NCBI RefSeq assembly: GCF_000372725.1
Contig: NW_005200871.1
Location: forward strand, 129,829-193,828
Origin: Emiliania huxleyi CCMP1516
Taxonomy: Eukaryota; Haptophyta; Isochrysidales; Noelaerhabdaceae
Direction of reading: 5' to 3'
DNA: 64,000 nt
Part shown: positions 21,570 through 34,600 of the stretch, one piece after another
How the letters are laid out: each line of letters opens with the position of its first letter
Numbering within the stretch: position 1 is the stretch's first letter
Notes under the pieces: generated by a model
Database searches by the model: none
What the model was told of the DNA's origin: nothing
What the model saw: the letters and a program-made list of their open reading frames with translations, nothing else
Position numbers and translations under genes: made by a program

Positions 21570-22087
21570 CAGTGGCCGGTGGGCCGCCGAAGACAACTCT
21601 CTCAAGCGCCGGGCTTGTGATCTGCTCGAGTATTTCTTTTTTTATGAATTTCTTTTCTTCCGCCACTCGATCTCCACTTACATACATACACTCGTAAAAG
21701 ATGAACACAATGTCTTAGTTTTACGAACGCAAACTCGAGCGCTTAGTTGCGTGCATTCTTTTTCTCGGTGACTGCTACTTGTTTTTGAGAGAGAGAGACT
21801 CTCTCTACTTGTTTTGATTGTGCTGCAGAACATACTGACGAAAGCCCAGTACCTGGATGAGGTGACATGGATCATTTTCAGCCCTATGAGCGCCCTCCCT
21901 CTGCCGCCAGTCTGGCAGCAACCGCCCTTGGAAATCTCCCGACAATCTCCCCAAATCTCCTCCCGCTCTCGCGAGTAGCGCGGCGCAGCGGGGCGCGTTG
22001 ATGTCGATGAATGCAGTGTGGACTCCTTTTCGACACTCTCTAGCACCGGTGAACACACAGGCGTTGCTTCCGAGGTGGTAAAAATCT

Positions 22088-24274
22088 GTGAATGCCCGCC
22101 GAAGTTGTCGCGGTTTTCCGACTTGTCTCGTGCTCGAGCCATGCCGAAAAGAGCGGGCGCAGGCCTGGGACAGCGTCGCAAAAGCGGCCAAGGAGTCCGT
22201 CCCGGCTCCAGGCCAGGACCAGATCGCCGCTCGGTACCGCCAGTTTGCGACTCTGTGCCTGCGCAGTCGTCGCTATCTCACGCTTCCGATCTCGTCACAA
22301 CAGGCGCCCTCGCCGAGTGCAACGTCCTCGCGGCCGCAAAGCCGTGCTGGCTCGCGCAGAGTCGGCGTCGCAAAGAACCTGAGACCGCCGCGGCATGCTT
22401 CGGTTGGCGACGTCCTCGGCGAGGCCATGGAGCTGCATAGCACGAGCGACGAGGGCCGCCGCGACGGGATCTACAACCAGAGAGAGCACGGACGCCGAGG
22501 ATCGCTCTCCCGTGCAGCGCCGCAGCGGCTCGTCGGCGGCTCGTCGGCTGCGGCCTCGAACGGAGATCGCATGGAGGTTGACGAGGAACCTCCCTCTCTG
22601 AGCAGTGCTCCAGCGGAGCCTGCGCAGCAGCAGCAGCAGCAGCAAGCAAGCGTGCTCACGCTGGTGGCAGACATCGGACGCCTCGAGCTGGAGGAGGTTG
22701 GCCACCGTGCCGCCGCTCGCGAAGCGATTACAGCGACAACCGGGACGCAAACATCAGGCGTGCCGACGCCTCGCGAGCTGCGTGCCCAAGCCCGGCTCGA
22801 CTTGCAAGTCGTAGGGCTGCGCGAGGAGGAGCGGCGGCGGCAGCGGCTGCACGCGGCGGCAACGACGAGGCTCGTTCGAGAACTGGCGCTGAAGCTCTCG
22901 AACCCGCTGCGACACTTTGGCGGGGGTGCATTCATTCAGTTGATGATGTGCGAATTCGTCATGCGGCCAGAGGTACAGGGCCGCTCCGGCCGCTCCCTCG
23001 GCGTAGCGTTTCGCTCGCAGCTGCTGCTGGTGTACGAGCCCAGCGACGTGCCGACGCTCCCGGGCCTCTACAGCCTCGACGTCTTGCAGGCGTCGCTCAA
23101 CACTCCGCTGTTGCAGCGGGCCGCCCTGCAGGCGATCGACGACGTGAAGCTCTTCTCGCTCCACCTGCCCGGCGTGCTCGGCAAGGTGGAGCCGACAGAG
23201 GCCGACTCGCTCCTCGGCCTGTGGCAGCGCGCGGCGGAGGTGCGGGCAGCGGAGGCGCGCCGGCCGCAGCGCGGCCGGCCACGCCATCGCATCGAGTTCG
23301 CGCTGCGTCAAAACATGACGGGTAATCGTTACTCGGCCGCCTTGCGCAAGGCCGTGTACTTGTACCGCCACAAAAGCGGTACGGAGCGCTCAATCTCGAT
23401 GCGCGGCGCTGCGTCGCTCGCTCGGGATGGCGCCACGCTCCTGTTCGACATCTCGGACGACGATATCGCACGCGTGCATAACATCATTGTGCATAACATG
23501 CAGGACCTCTCACCGTGGGCCGACAGCCAGGACGTGCAGGCGAGGGCGCCGATCTCGGGGATGACGATTCGCGCCGGATCGCTCTTCAACCGCTTCAAAT
23601 CGGGAGCCCCCACCGGGTGGGTGGCGAAGCTGTTCGCGGGCGAGGCACCGACGGAGCGCAAGCTGGTCATGCAGCGCTTTACCGACGGCAGCGAGTTTGG
23701 CGGGCACTGGCACCAGCTCCTCTTCTTCGTCGACCAGAGACGGGTGCTCTACCACGAGCCCTATGGCGGCGCAATCGACTCGGGCATCGCGTCTTGCTTC
23801 CACCGGAGCCCCGGGCCTGCCGCCGGCTGGGCGCTGGAGGTGGTGGATGTGCAGCTGCAGTCTTGCACTCACGAGTGCGCGCTCTGGGTGGACTTTGTCG
23901 CGGAGGTGGCTGTCGACTACGTGAGGAGCGACCTGACTCGCTCCTTCAGCGAGTACCTTCGCGGGTGCGCTCTCCCTGTGTGTGTGTGTGCATGCCTGCG
24001 ATAAGGCTGACCGGTGTCGCGCCGCCCCCGCAGGCGTGAGGAGATCACCCCGCTCAACGGCATGCGGCGGACTTGCACGGCGATGAAGACGGCGAAGGCA
24101 AAAAACAACGCCTTCGTCGCACAGCGCCGAAACGACGTGCGCACGCTGTTACGTCTAGCCTATGTCCAGCGCCAACTGCCGCACACAGGCTCCGCAACGC
24201 TGACCGCCTTTGGCGCAGCGGCGGAGCAGGAGCCTGCCGAGGACACAGACTCGGACTTTGAGATGTTGACCTAG
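22088..24274 (+). CDS. C48/Ulp1-like cysteine protease domain protein (about 705 aa)
   Basis: Exons 22088-23964 and 24034-24274 (GT-AG intron 23965-24033). The start is uncertain: the frame opens with GTG at 22088 and the first good ATG is near 22427 (MELHSTSDEG), so an upstream exon is possible. The N-terminal half is Arg/Ser-rich and helical. Residues about 525-620 carry GSEFGGHWHQLLFFVD, then RRVLYHEPYGG, then VDVQLQSCTHECALWVDFV. The order H-W ... D/E ... Q-x4-5-[DE]-C-[GA]-x-[FW]-V is that of Ulp1/adenain-type proteases, which cleave SUMO-like or viral precursor proteins; the nucleophile would be the Cys of ECALW. Similar domains occur in host deSUMOylases and in transposons and large DNA viruses. 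No other mobile-element gene is next to it. The C-terminus is basic (AMKTAKAKNNAF) and ends acidic. Confidence 0.55.
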
Positions 24275-26005
24275 ACCGACGTGTGATTCAGATAGTTGTC
24301 TTCAGATGTGTGTGTGATTCAGATGTGTGTGCGTGTGATTTTCGGCACGGGTATAGATTAGAAGGAACGTATCGTCACACACACCCTCTTTGAGAGAGGG
24401 ACACAGCGTGGTGCCACAGTAGCGGGCGCTTCTACAGAGGCAACCGGTCCGAGGGCGAGCGTTTCGCTCGCCCTGATGCGCATGAGCGACGTGGAAGCTC
24501 TCGACCGGCGCAGATGCCACGGGCGACACCAATCCCAGCCTCAAAAGGCGAGGAGGGCTGGTGGAGTGCCCAGACGGCAGTGGCTTCCGAAGAACTTTTT
24601 GCGGGTGACGCAAAGGATCCGAGGAGAGAGCACCTCGGCTGCCGGCGAGGCATCCGCCCCGCGCCCACACATCTGATGGAAAGTGCGATGAAGCGGTGGC
24701 GGCAGGCTAGCCACCGGTGGGGCACACGGAGCGATATGGCGTTCGGCTGCGATTTGAGTGCAACCGGGTGACGCATCTCCTCCACAGAGACGCGGGGACG
24801 GCGTGCCTGCGAGGCGCCCGATATGCGCCAACGGACCCAATGGAAAGTGCGAAGCGAGCACTCGACGGCTCGCAGCCTGTGGACGGAGCACGAGAGCTCG
24901 AACCTCGCACTCGCGTGCAAAATCGGCACCTCGGAGCGCCATTTTCACACCGCATTCGAGCCCATGAAAACAACAATGTACCCCAAGCAGCACGATCACG
25001 CCTCGCACCGGTGCGGTGGTGCCGGGCGGCTCTAGGGGGTCAGGCTGGCTGCATGGCACCACCCGTAGCCCGTTTTGCTGCCCTGGCATCACCCGGAGGG
25101 GGGATTGAACATAGTAAGCAGAGAGAGTCTCAGGGGAGAGAGAGGGAGAAAGTTGAGAGAGTGGAGAGGGAGGAGAGAGAGAGAGGAGAGCCTTTGAGCC
25201 TTGGCACCAGCCAGGCAGTTGATTTGGCCCTGGCACCAGCCTTGGCAGTTGAGTTGGCCTTGGCACCAGCCTTGGCGGGCGGGCACGCGGGACATGCACA
25301 GGCGCCAAGGGGCGCAGCGCCGACAATCACGGCGGTGATTGCGGCGCGGGTGGGGGGACGGGAAGTCCGTCGGCGTTGCCGGGGCCCAAGGAAGCGCGAG
25401 GGAAAAATTCCGCCGCTGAGGGCGCTCGTGCGGCAATAGCCGGGTGGAGGGGGGAGCGTGCCGGACGGGGCGTCGTCGCGCCGTCCGATGGTCTGCTGCC
25501 CCGCGCAGCAACCGTCGGGCGACGACCCGGGGGCCAAAAACCCGGCGACGACGGCGCTCTGGATGGGGCGTGACCTCCTGCCTCCAACCTCCTTCCTTTT
25601 TGAGCAGGTGTGACGCCGCGCGAGCGACGCTCCGAGATCGCCCGAGATAGCGCGGCGCGGCGGTGGGTGAGGCGGGGTGGGGTGGAGAGGCGTGGCGTGG
25701 AGCTCCGAGATCGCCCGAGATCGCGCGAGATCGCCCGAGATCGCGCGGCGCGGCCCGAGGCGAGGTGGATGGGTTGGGAGCGAGGGGGCGGAAGTGATCA
25801 GTGCGGTAGAGGGTCAGCTCGAGGCGCGTGAGCCGGACTTGTGAGCCGGACCACCCCCTCTTGTTCTCTGCGTTGTTGAGCCAGGACTCAACATACTCGG
25901 GCTGTTGCCATCCCAAACTGTCACTCCCCTTTCTCCCGGCCGGGGTGGGGCGCGCGCGGGGGCGGCGGGTGTGAGGGATGTCTGTGAGCCCGAGAGCGAT
26001 ATGCC
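24275..26005. other. Region without a supportable gene
   Basis: Several overlapping open frames exist on both strands, but none shows a motif or consistent codon use. GA-rich runs (25120-25196) and GCCTTGGCACCAGCC-like short repeats (25196-25275) are present. CGAGATCG repeats at 25625-25752 resemble the intron cores elsewhere. Confidence 0.5.
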
Positions 26006-26409
26006 ATGTCCGCCTTGCGTGTTTTCATAACATCGAAGGCTAAGCTCAAAACAAAAAAGAACGCAGGGAGCGGAGCATTAGCAGAGGACAGCCTGAGCAT
26101 GTCCGACGTGCCGGAGCTGGTGCTGCAGCTGAGCGGCGGAGGGGACAAGCGCAAACGGAGCAGGCCGCGGCGGCGCTGGCGAAACTCGCACTCAACGCCG
26201 ACAACCAGGTGGCGATCGCGAAGTCGGGCGGTATCGCACCGCTGGTGGCGCTGGCTCGCAACGGCTCGGACCGGCAGAAGGAGTATGCCGCGGCGGCGCT
26301 GGCGAAATCGCAACGCCGAAAACAACGCCACTTGGAGCACTTGGAGTGCAGTCATCAACCGCACATCCAGGGCCGGGGAGCTCAGAAGCGCACCCAGCGG
26401 GCCGGATGA
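26006..26409 (+). pseudogene. Truncated, frameshifted ARM-repeat gene
   Basis: From an ATG the frame reads SDVPELVLQLSGGGDK, the cap seen before ARM repeats in this family, then loses phase. One base away, the ARM frame reads QTEQAAAALAKLALNADNQV then AIAKSGGIAPLVALARNG, and dies in KSQRRKQRH. A single-base shift near 26150 and loss of all but about 1.5 repeats indicate a relic. The 3' end runs into dispersed repeat R1. Confidence 0.7.
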
Positions 26410-26480
26410 TTGGCATCGGGTTGCGGGCAAGAGAGCCCTAGCCCTGGGGGGTGCGCTTTCGCAGGGCAAGGGCCTTAAAG
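26331..26480 (+). repeat. Dispersed repeat R1, copy 1
   Basis: About 150 bp that reappears in inverted orientation at 62588-62740. It starts CACTTGGAGCACTTGGAGTG. That starting segment alone recurs in direct orientation at about 26730-26753, 395 bp away. Confidence 0.85.
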
Positions 26481-27518
26481 CCGCGGATTTTCTTCTTTTT
26501 TGAGGTAACTCGTCGTCGCCCGGCGCTGCTTGCAGCACCGTGGCGATGGCGCTAAGAGGTTCCTCTTATCCGCGCCCCCCCCGCAAGGCGCGCGATACAC
26601 ATCGAACAAAACTCTCTGCACATCGTGCCTCCCGACAAACAAGGCGCCCAGTCCTCGGCCGTCGTGCGCACGTACAAAACCTTGCACGCACGAAAATGGC
26701 GGACCACTTCCGGATCTTAACCATCAAAGCACTTGGAGCACTTGGAGTGCAGTAGGTAGGTAGGTAGAAAGGTGAAGAACAGCCAGGCTCGGACTGGACA
26801 CCAACGCGGTATGGGTGGACGCTGGACAGATGATGACGACACGCACGAGCGACACACAGACACAAACAGGCTCACAAGACACACAGCCAGCTGGCTGCCA
26901 CACACTCTGAGTCGGCGTACACATAACTCAGGGCCACATCCTCCCTGTCGCCCCCCCCCCGCACTCCACGGTGCCAAGGGCACAAACAAGGGCACAACTC
27001 AAACAACAGACGACAGGAAGTGACATGTTAGGCTAGAGCAGCTAGTGCAGTCAGCGCGTGTTCACGCCACCACTGTGAAAGCAAAGCAAGGCGGCACAAG
27101 GAATGAGAGCTGAAGGCGCCGCCGTCTGTGCTTTCACCTCCTCATAAGGTACCGCCGCGGCTTCCATAAGGTGCCGCCGCCGCGGCTTCCACCTCCTCGC
27201 ATTCCCCGCCGCCTACCGTGCGACCAGCGCGAGTGCCATCATGTCGCAGCCGTGTGTCGCAGACGCGTCTCGTGGGTGCATGTGGCATGTTGGTGACTGC
27301 GCTCTGTGCTTGATTGTCAACAGCGTGTCCGGAAAGCGTGCATGCTGTGCTGTGTGGCGCATGCTGTGCTGTGTGGCCGTGCGGTGTTGCCCCGCGCCCC
27401 CGCGCGCCCCCCGCGACGCAGCAGTGAGACCGCGTCCCCCTCCGCGACAGCTCTCGCATGTCATGGTGACTCATGCACACACTCACGCTGCGCCTCGTGT
27501 GCTGCACCCTCCTCAGGC
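26481..27518. other. Intergenic, upstream of the second ARM gene
   Basis: No gene. The TAGGTAGGTAGAAAGGTGAA motif shared with about 10106 lies at about 26758. A 30-bp duplication (GCCGCGGCTTCC) lies at 27150-27193. CCTCAG just before the ATG at 27519 could be a 3' splice site, so a 5' leader exon is possible. Confidence 0.5.
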
Positions 27519-28499
27519 ATGGAAGCTTTGGCGTCTGCGGCGTTGGCGGCGGCGGTGCCTGTCGTCCTGGAGCGCTGTCTCTCCAAGTGCTACGGCGACA
27601 CCTTGCCGGGTGACATTTCGTCTCTCGTGGCGCTGGCTCGCGGCGGCACGGACAAGCAGAAGGAGCAGGCCGCGGGGGCGCTGAGGACCCTCGCTCGCAA
27701 CGCCGACAACAACAAGGTGGCGATCGCGGAGGCGGGCGGCATCGCGCCGCTGGTGGCGCTGGCTCGCGGCGGCACGGACGGGCAGAAGGAGGCGGCCGCG
27801 GGGGCGCTGTGGAACCTCGCTTGCAACGCCGACAACAGGGTGGCGATCGCGAGGGCGGGCGGTATCCCGCCGCTGGTGGCGCTGGCTCGCGACGGCACGG
27901 ACGGGCAGAAGGAGGAGGCCGCGAGGGCGCTGGGGAACCTCGCTGTCAACGACGACAACAAGGTGGCGATCGCGGAGGCGGGCGGCATCGCGCCGCTGGT
28001 GGCGCTGGCTCGCGGCGGCACGGACAGGCAGAAGTATCAGGCCGCGGGGGCGCTGGGGAACCTCGCTTTCAACGCCGACAACCAGGTGGCGATCGCGAAG
28101 GCAGGCGGTATCCCGCCGCTGGTGGCGCTGGCTCGCGGCGGCACGGACGGGCAGAAGGAGGAGGCCGCGTTGGCGCTGGCGAACCTCGCTATCAACGACG
28201 ACAACCAGGTGGCGATCGCGAGGGCGGGCGGCATCGCGCCTCTGGTGGCGCTGGCTCGCGGCGGCACGGACGGGCAGAAGGAGGAGGCCGCGGGGGCGCT
28301 GCGGAACCTCGCTCTCAACGCCGACAACCAGGTGGCGATCGCGAGGGCGGGCGGCATCGCGCCTCTGGTGGCGCTGGCTCGCGACGGCTCGGACGGGCAG
28401 AAGGAGGAGGCCGCGAGGGCGCTGCTGAGACTCGCTTTCAACGACGACAACCAGGTGGCAATCGCGAGGGCGGGCGGCATCACACTCTCCTCTTCTTAA
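27519..28499 (+). CDS. Armadillo-repeat protein (about 326 aa)
   Basis: MEALASAALAAAVPVVLERC gives a hydrophobic N-terminal helix, then seven ARM repeats of 42 residues (GGIAPLVALARGGTDGQKEE-type), ending abruptly at ITLSSS-stop. Repeat DNA is nearly identical to that of 17520-18608 and of the ART-ARM genes, so recombination or conversion among loci is likely. The antisense frames over this region (RDRHLVVGV...) are shadows of the repeats. It is intron-free in the coding part. It is presumably a protein-binding scaffold; no partner can be inferred. Confidence 0.85.
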   Translation: MEALASAALAAAVPVVLERCLSKCYGDTLPGDISSLVALARGGTDKQKEQAAGALRTLARNADNNKVAIAEAGGIAPLVALARGGTDGQKEAAAGALWNLACNADNRVAIARAGGIPPLVALARDGTDGQKEEAARALGNLAVNDDNKVAIAEAGGIAPLVALARGGTDRQKYQAAGALGNLAFNADNQVAIAKAGGIPPLVALARGGTDGQKEEAALALANLAINDDNQVAIARAGGIAPLVALARGGTDGQKEEAAGALRNLALNADNQVAIARAGGIAPLVALARDGSDGQKEEAARALLRLAFNDDNQVAIARAGGITLSSS

Positions 28500-28638
28500 A
28501 ATTCTTAAGAGACACGCGAGAATTTTAGTTCGCACCTGTGTCGAGCCTGTGTGCTGTGAGAGAGAGTTGTCCTGTTTGAATTCTTTTTTTGCACGACAGC
28601 ATCACGCTTGCTTCAAGCTCGCCCGTCCTCTGTCTGCA

Positions 28639-31600
28639 ATGCCGGAGCGGTCTCACCGCAACGCACTCGGGCTGCTCCGCTCCCAAGACGCGCTCATCAA
28701 AACGGTAAAGAACGACGACTGGCTCTCCCTTGTTTTTGACCTCCTCTCGCACTCGCGCTCGTCCTGCACGCTGCCGCCGCCCGGAGGCGAAGCAAGCGCC
28801 CGCCTCCTGCAAAAAACGCGCAACCGCGACTCAATCGCCACTCATTGACTCCAGATCACACCAACACCCGCCTCGTTTCGCCGCGCTCCTCTCCAGGTGG
28901 CGGGATGCGCCTCTTCGGCCGCGTCGAGGAGGGCTGCGCAGGTGTGCTGGCCGCCTCCGCCTCCACCTCCGCATTCAGCCCTCACCGTACCCTCACTGCC
29001 CTTGCTGATGGAAGAGGGCCTCCTTGCTGGCAGGCATCCTGCTGGCGCGCGGCGCTCTCGACGAGTCGGCCGCCGAACTCTCTTCTAAGAAACCCCGTCC
29101 CGGCCTGCCGTATGAGCACATCCGTTTGATGACTTCCACACCTCTCAGGCCGCCCTCTGCTGGCCCTCGGGCTACAACGCGAAGACGGAGCACCACCTGA
29201 CCATCAGCCGCAGCGGGGCCGTCTCGCTGAGCGGAGGCCGCGACGCCGCTCGCGTCTCCCTCGCCGACCTCGAGGTGTGCGCACCTCTCTGTGTGTAGCA
29301 TGCCTCTCCCACGCTCTTCGTCTACTGTTCTTTACAGACGCCTCTGCTCTGTTCACACGCACCTCTCGTGACCTCCCGAGTCTTGATGCGTCTCCCTCGC
29401 CGCCCTCGAGGCGCGCCTCTAACGCAGTACCCCTCTTGAGATACGCCTCTCTAACTTCATGCCTCTCCACCACCTCCCACCTCGCACACCTGCTCACTGA
29501 TACCTCTTACACCTCTTTACTCCTCCCAGCTCTTCCAATCTGCTCTCACCTGCCTTTTGAGGCGTCGGCGCGCGAGGGGCTGGCGGCGGCGAGGCGGCGC
29601 GGCCGCGGCGGCGGCAGCAGCGGGGGCGGAGGAGCCGCTGGTTGCTAGAGTCGCTTGGGCGTGGAGAGGCTGGGGTGGCGACCTTGTGGCGGCTGCGAGA
29701 CTAGGCGGCTGGACTGGCCTCGTGGCTGGTGTGCTGCGGTGGCTTGGAGGCGGGTCCGAGGCGGAGGAGGAGGAGGCGGGGGTCTCGGTGGCGGCGGCGA
29801 AGGCGGAGGCGGTGGAGGCGGAGGCGGAGCCGTTCTTGGCCTACAACGAGGCGGCGCTGCGAGCAATATTACATGTTCTGAGACTACACATAATTCTCAT
29901 CAGTCTGGGTAGTACAGTATGGCATGTTAGTATTTTGGCATGGTAGGCGGCGAGAGCACAAGAATCTGTTCTTACCAAACACAGTCGCCGAAACTAAGTC
30001 TGTTGCAATTGTGCGTACCCCGCAGGTCAACCTGCCGCTAAGCGCCGATGCGGTTGTGGCGGTCGTGGTTCGCTCCTCTCGCCCCGGCCACCTGCGGACA
30101 GCGATGGGCGCGAAGAGACTAGTCGTACGCAACTTTTAATTCCACGAGATCTGACCCCCTACCCACACGCCCAAGCGACTAGCGGCAGGGGACGTAGCTT
30201 CAAAATTCACACAAGAAGGCCACCTGCGGCATAGCGATGGGCGCGCGCACAGAGACCTGCTTTGAGCAAGATCGCTTCCCCTCCTCATTTCACAGCTGCA
30301 ATCTGCCCCTATGAACGTGACTACCCCTAGAAGAGCACTGTCTGTTTCCCTCTCTCTGGGGTCACAGCTAGACTGTTCACAGCTAGACTGTTCCAGCTGC
30401 TGGCCGTGACCTGTGAACAGGCGCGGCCGTGGCTATGCTTCCCTCGCCCCTCTGCTCACAGCTGCACTCCTCCAGCTGCTGTGAATAGGCGCGAGGGACC
30501 TGCTCGAGCACGCCTTCCCTCCCCTCTCCCTCCCCGTCGTGCGCGTGACGCCGGGAGGTGCAATCTCGGACAATCTCGGACAACCTCGGGCAACCTCGGA
30601 CGACCTCGGGCCTTCCTATTAGTCATATCTCCGGATACCGCAGAATCCTAGAATCTACTCACAGTATCTCGTGCGGCGTGGATGTGCAAGCGTTGCTCGC
30701 GGTGTGGTGTGATGCCCGTGAGCTGCTAATTAGACGGCCTATTTATTAATCAGGTGGCGCGGTGCCCGTGAGGTCCGCCGAGCAAAAGACCGCGCTGCTG
30801 CAGGGTGCGGAGTGCGGCGCCGCCGCCGTGCAGGAGACGCTACGCAGTATAGGACCCTCTACCATGCTAGCTTCCCATGCCATGCTTTCGATGTGCCACA
30901 GTTTAGTAAGCGGAGCTAAAGCAGCACTGGTAGTACTTGGAGTAGTAGAGCGACTCTTTAGGAAGAAGCAACACGCATCACGGACAAGCAACACGCATCA
31001 CGGACCCTGGCATTGCTAGAGTTTCCCACCCCCGCCATGCGTCCCATGTCAGCGGTGATAGTGCGCCCTGCCTTTGTATGTGCAGCGGGCAGTGTGCTGC
31101 CTCCGTCTCGTTCACGGTACAGCCACACTCTCTGCCCTCCCAGGCGGCGCTGCAGCAGACGGCGCCGGGCGAAGCGGCAGTGCCTGCCAAGGCGCGAGGG
31201 GGCCTAATCGATTCGTCGGCCCGTGGCCAAGTCTAGTGTACAGAAATAACCAATCACCGCAAATGACGCATGAACTACACATCCAATGCTCCACTAATAA
31301 TCGCAATTAATACTCCGGGGTCGTGCCTGCCTCCCAAGGCGAGGGCGGCGGCGAGCGGCTTGGAGGCGCGGCTGCCGGTGGACCCAACCGGCTTCGGACT
31401 CCGCGCTGCCTCTCGTCGCAGGTGCGTTGGTGATCGCAGCGCCGATTCACACCAGCAGCTGTGAACAGGCCTCAGCGCGCTCGAGCGGGTGGCGCTGCAC
31501 GCCGCCGTCGGCATCACCTCCACACCCTACGGAGCGGTATCGGTGGCGTCTATTCACACCGGAGGGCTGTGAACAGGCATCACCCACGAGGCGGTGTCGG

Positions 31601-34600
31601 AGGCGCGCCGCGCACCGCCCCCTCCCCCCCCCGAGATGGGCTCAAACCCGTCTCTAGTCCAATGCCGAAGTGTGAATGGATTGATTCGCTTGGCGGAACT
31701 AATCAGGCGCTCCGTGACCTCGCGGCCGTCCTCGCCGCCTCGCCCTCCCTCGCCTGGGAGGCGGAGCGAGGAAGCGACGTCGCAAAGTGCCTCGGCAAGT
31801 GCAGGCCGGCGGACGGCGGCGGCAGCGGCATCGGCAGCTGAGCTCCTTCCGTGCCGCATCGGTGTGAAGAGGAAGTGTTCACAGCGGGGCGCGGTGTGAA
31901 CAGGCGAGCTCTCGCGTGCCGTGTCGGTGGCGCTGCGCGCCGCGGCGCTCTGCGACAATGCCGGCGCGGCACGGGGGAGGTGGGGGGGGGGAGGGGGGGC
32001 GCCAAGGGGGGCACATAGAGTGTGCCGTTCGCCCTGCAAGAGATGTGCGCGCCTGCTCATGCGATGTAAGCGAGGGAGGTGGTGCAGTTAATGAATTAGG
32101 AGCATTCGTTAATTAGTTAATTAAGCCAGCCAGTGTAGGCTCGGCGAGGGAGGTGGTGCGGTGCGCTGTGCCGCTGCTGCTCGGCTCCTCCCCTCCCTTC
32201 TCCGCCTTCTCGCCTCGCCGCTTGCAAGAGGACGGCCGCGGTGGCGGGGGCGAGGGCGGCGGCGGCGCCGACTACTGCCACTGGTCCTCGGAGGCGCGTT
32301 GGCGGCTTTATTTCACGCCGAGTCCACATATTCCACTCACTTCTAATTACTGGCGCGTATCGCAGTGAGATGCAGCGGCTACTTGCCCGGCGCGCACCGG
32401 TTGGCGTACCGCGCGATCCCACCCCTGTCTATCCCCCCCCCCCCCCACCCCCGCCGCCGCCCCATCCCCCTCCCCCAGGCGCGAGACGTGGAGAGAGCGT
32501 CTCTCTTCACCGCCGCCGCCGCGGGCAAGCTCCTGCTGCCGGCCGCGGGAGCTCGGCGAGGACGCGAAGTCTCCCTGACTTTTCTCGGAACCTTTCCCCC
32601 ATTAGGCCAGCTGCTGGCGGCGCGGGAGCTGGTCGATAACGACGGAGAGGAGCAGGGGCGGGGCAGCAGTGCCAGGGGCGGCAGCGGCGCCGGCTCGGGG
32701 GGCAGCGGTAGCGGTGGCAGCGGTAGAGTTGGAGGTGGCGGCGGAGGCGGCGGCGGTTGCGAAGGAGGTGGCGGAGGCGGCGGCGGCGGGCCGTCTCGCT
32801 CCTCGCAGCAAGAGCTGCTCGTGGCCTTCGGCGCTCAGAGATCGCTGTCGGCATGTTAGCAACAAGAGGTCTTTCCCTAGACCTTTCTCGGAGCTGTCCT
32901 TCATTAGGCGCTCAGATCGCCGTCGACATTAGTTGCTTACCCACGGGCCCTTCTCGGACCCTTCCTTCATATCATTAGGCGCCCAGAGATCGCCGTCGAC
33001 GTTAGTTGCTTACCCAGGGACCCTTCTCGGACCCTTCCTTCATATCATTAGGCGCTCAGATCGCCGTCGACGAGTTTGTGTCGGGGCGCACTACTCGCAG
33101 GCGCGCGAGGAGCGGCGGCGATCTGGCTGCCGATGTCTGCTGTTCCCCCACCTTTCCCTCATTGGCTGTTAAGGCTCGAGAGGGCGATCTAGCTGCCGAT
33201 GCCGATCATTTCCCGACACTTCCCTATTTTTTTGTCTCTGCAGGCTCGAGGAGGCGATACGCGTGTGCGAGCGGTGGCTGGAAAGTGCGGAGCCGGGAAG
33301 CAGCGGCAGCAGCGGCGGCGGCGGCGGCGGCGGCGGCAGCAGCAGCAACCGCAGCGGCGGCGGAGGCGGAGGCGGAGGCGGCGGAGGCGGCGGCGGTGGC
33401 GGCGGCGGCCCTTGCAGCGGCGCGAGCGCCTTGTTCTTCCGTCTCGGGTGCACTCGGATGCCCGCACGCATGAGATGGGCTTGAGGTAAGCACTCCTCTT
33501 CACAGCTGCCGGTGTGAACACTGTATATACAGGTCGTGGAGGGAGACGCGGGCCGAGGGGTTCCAGGGCCCTTCCGCCCTTTTTTTTTTTGGGGGGGGGG
33601 GGGGGGGGGGCAACGGGGGCGGTTTTCTTTTGGGCCTTTTTTTTTTGGGGGGGGGCCCGAGGGTTTAAACCCCCGGTTTTTCCCGGTAAACCCCCCCCCC
33701 CCCCCCCAAAAAGGGGCCCCCCCCCCCCCCCTAGGCCTCGAGCGCGCTGCAGTTCGCCTCCCGCCTCCACGCCCTCGTCGGCTCCCTCGCCCACCCGTGC
33801 CTCCGGCTTCGCTTCCTCCGCCGCAGCCCAAGGCGTGACAGGATTGACACTTGAGCGTGGCACGAGTGCTGCCATAGGTTGTCCGCCTCGTGTCCAGTCG
33901 TTGCGCAGGCGTGGCAGGAGTGGGCGTGTGAGCGTGACACGATTGCCGCAGGCTGCCTCTCCGCCTCCTCGTTGCAGGGGCGTGATAGGATTGGGTGTGT
34001 GAGCGTGACACGATTGCCGCAGGCTCCGCCTCCTCCAGTCGGTCCTCGGGCTCGACGCTCGCTTCGCGCGCGACATCGTCTACGGCGCCTCGTCTGCGCC
34101 TCAGACCCCGCCGAGGCGGAATCTTCCCTGAGGGTTCCCCCCTTGGGGTCCTCCGCGTTCTAGGCGCCAGCCGTCACGTGCCTCGGACACGGACCGAGGT
34201 GCCATGAACCTTCCCTGAACCGTCCCCTGAACCTTCTCTATAGGTGTCACCTGCCTTGCGTACGACGCCATCGAGGCGGAGAGGAGCGTGTGTCGGCGGA
34301 CCTTCTCCCTGAACTGCTCCCGGAACCTTCCCGGAACCTTCCCTTAGGCGGATACGCGCGTGTCGGCGGCGGCGGCGGAGCTGGCGCCGAGGGGCCGCCC
34401 AGGGCGCCTCGTCACACACTTGCTGCTGTGGATAGGCGGCGGCGAGGAGCTGGGCCGAGCGCGAGTTCTCGCACAAGGGCGCTCGTCAGCCGCCAAGCCA
34501 CGCTGCCGCCGGCGCCGTTCGCCTAGCGCCGGGCGGCGCGGGCGGGGCGGCGGCGACGCAGGAGCTGCTCGCGCGTCTGGACGCGTACGACGAGGCGGCG

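Noticed and set aside
24541..25916. Long minus-strand frames in 24.5-25.9 kb
   Set aside because: Several overlapping frames are equally open, with biased low-complexity content (GA-rich, Ser/Leu runs), and no domain or splice support.
33190..33490. Poly-Gly/poly-Ala proteins around GGC repeats
   Set aside because: All frames are open in pure GGC/GCC runs. Only the + frame fits flanking exons (LEEAIRVCERWLESAE).
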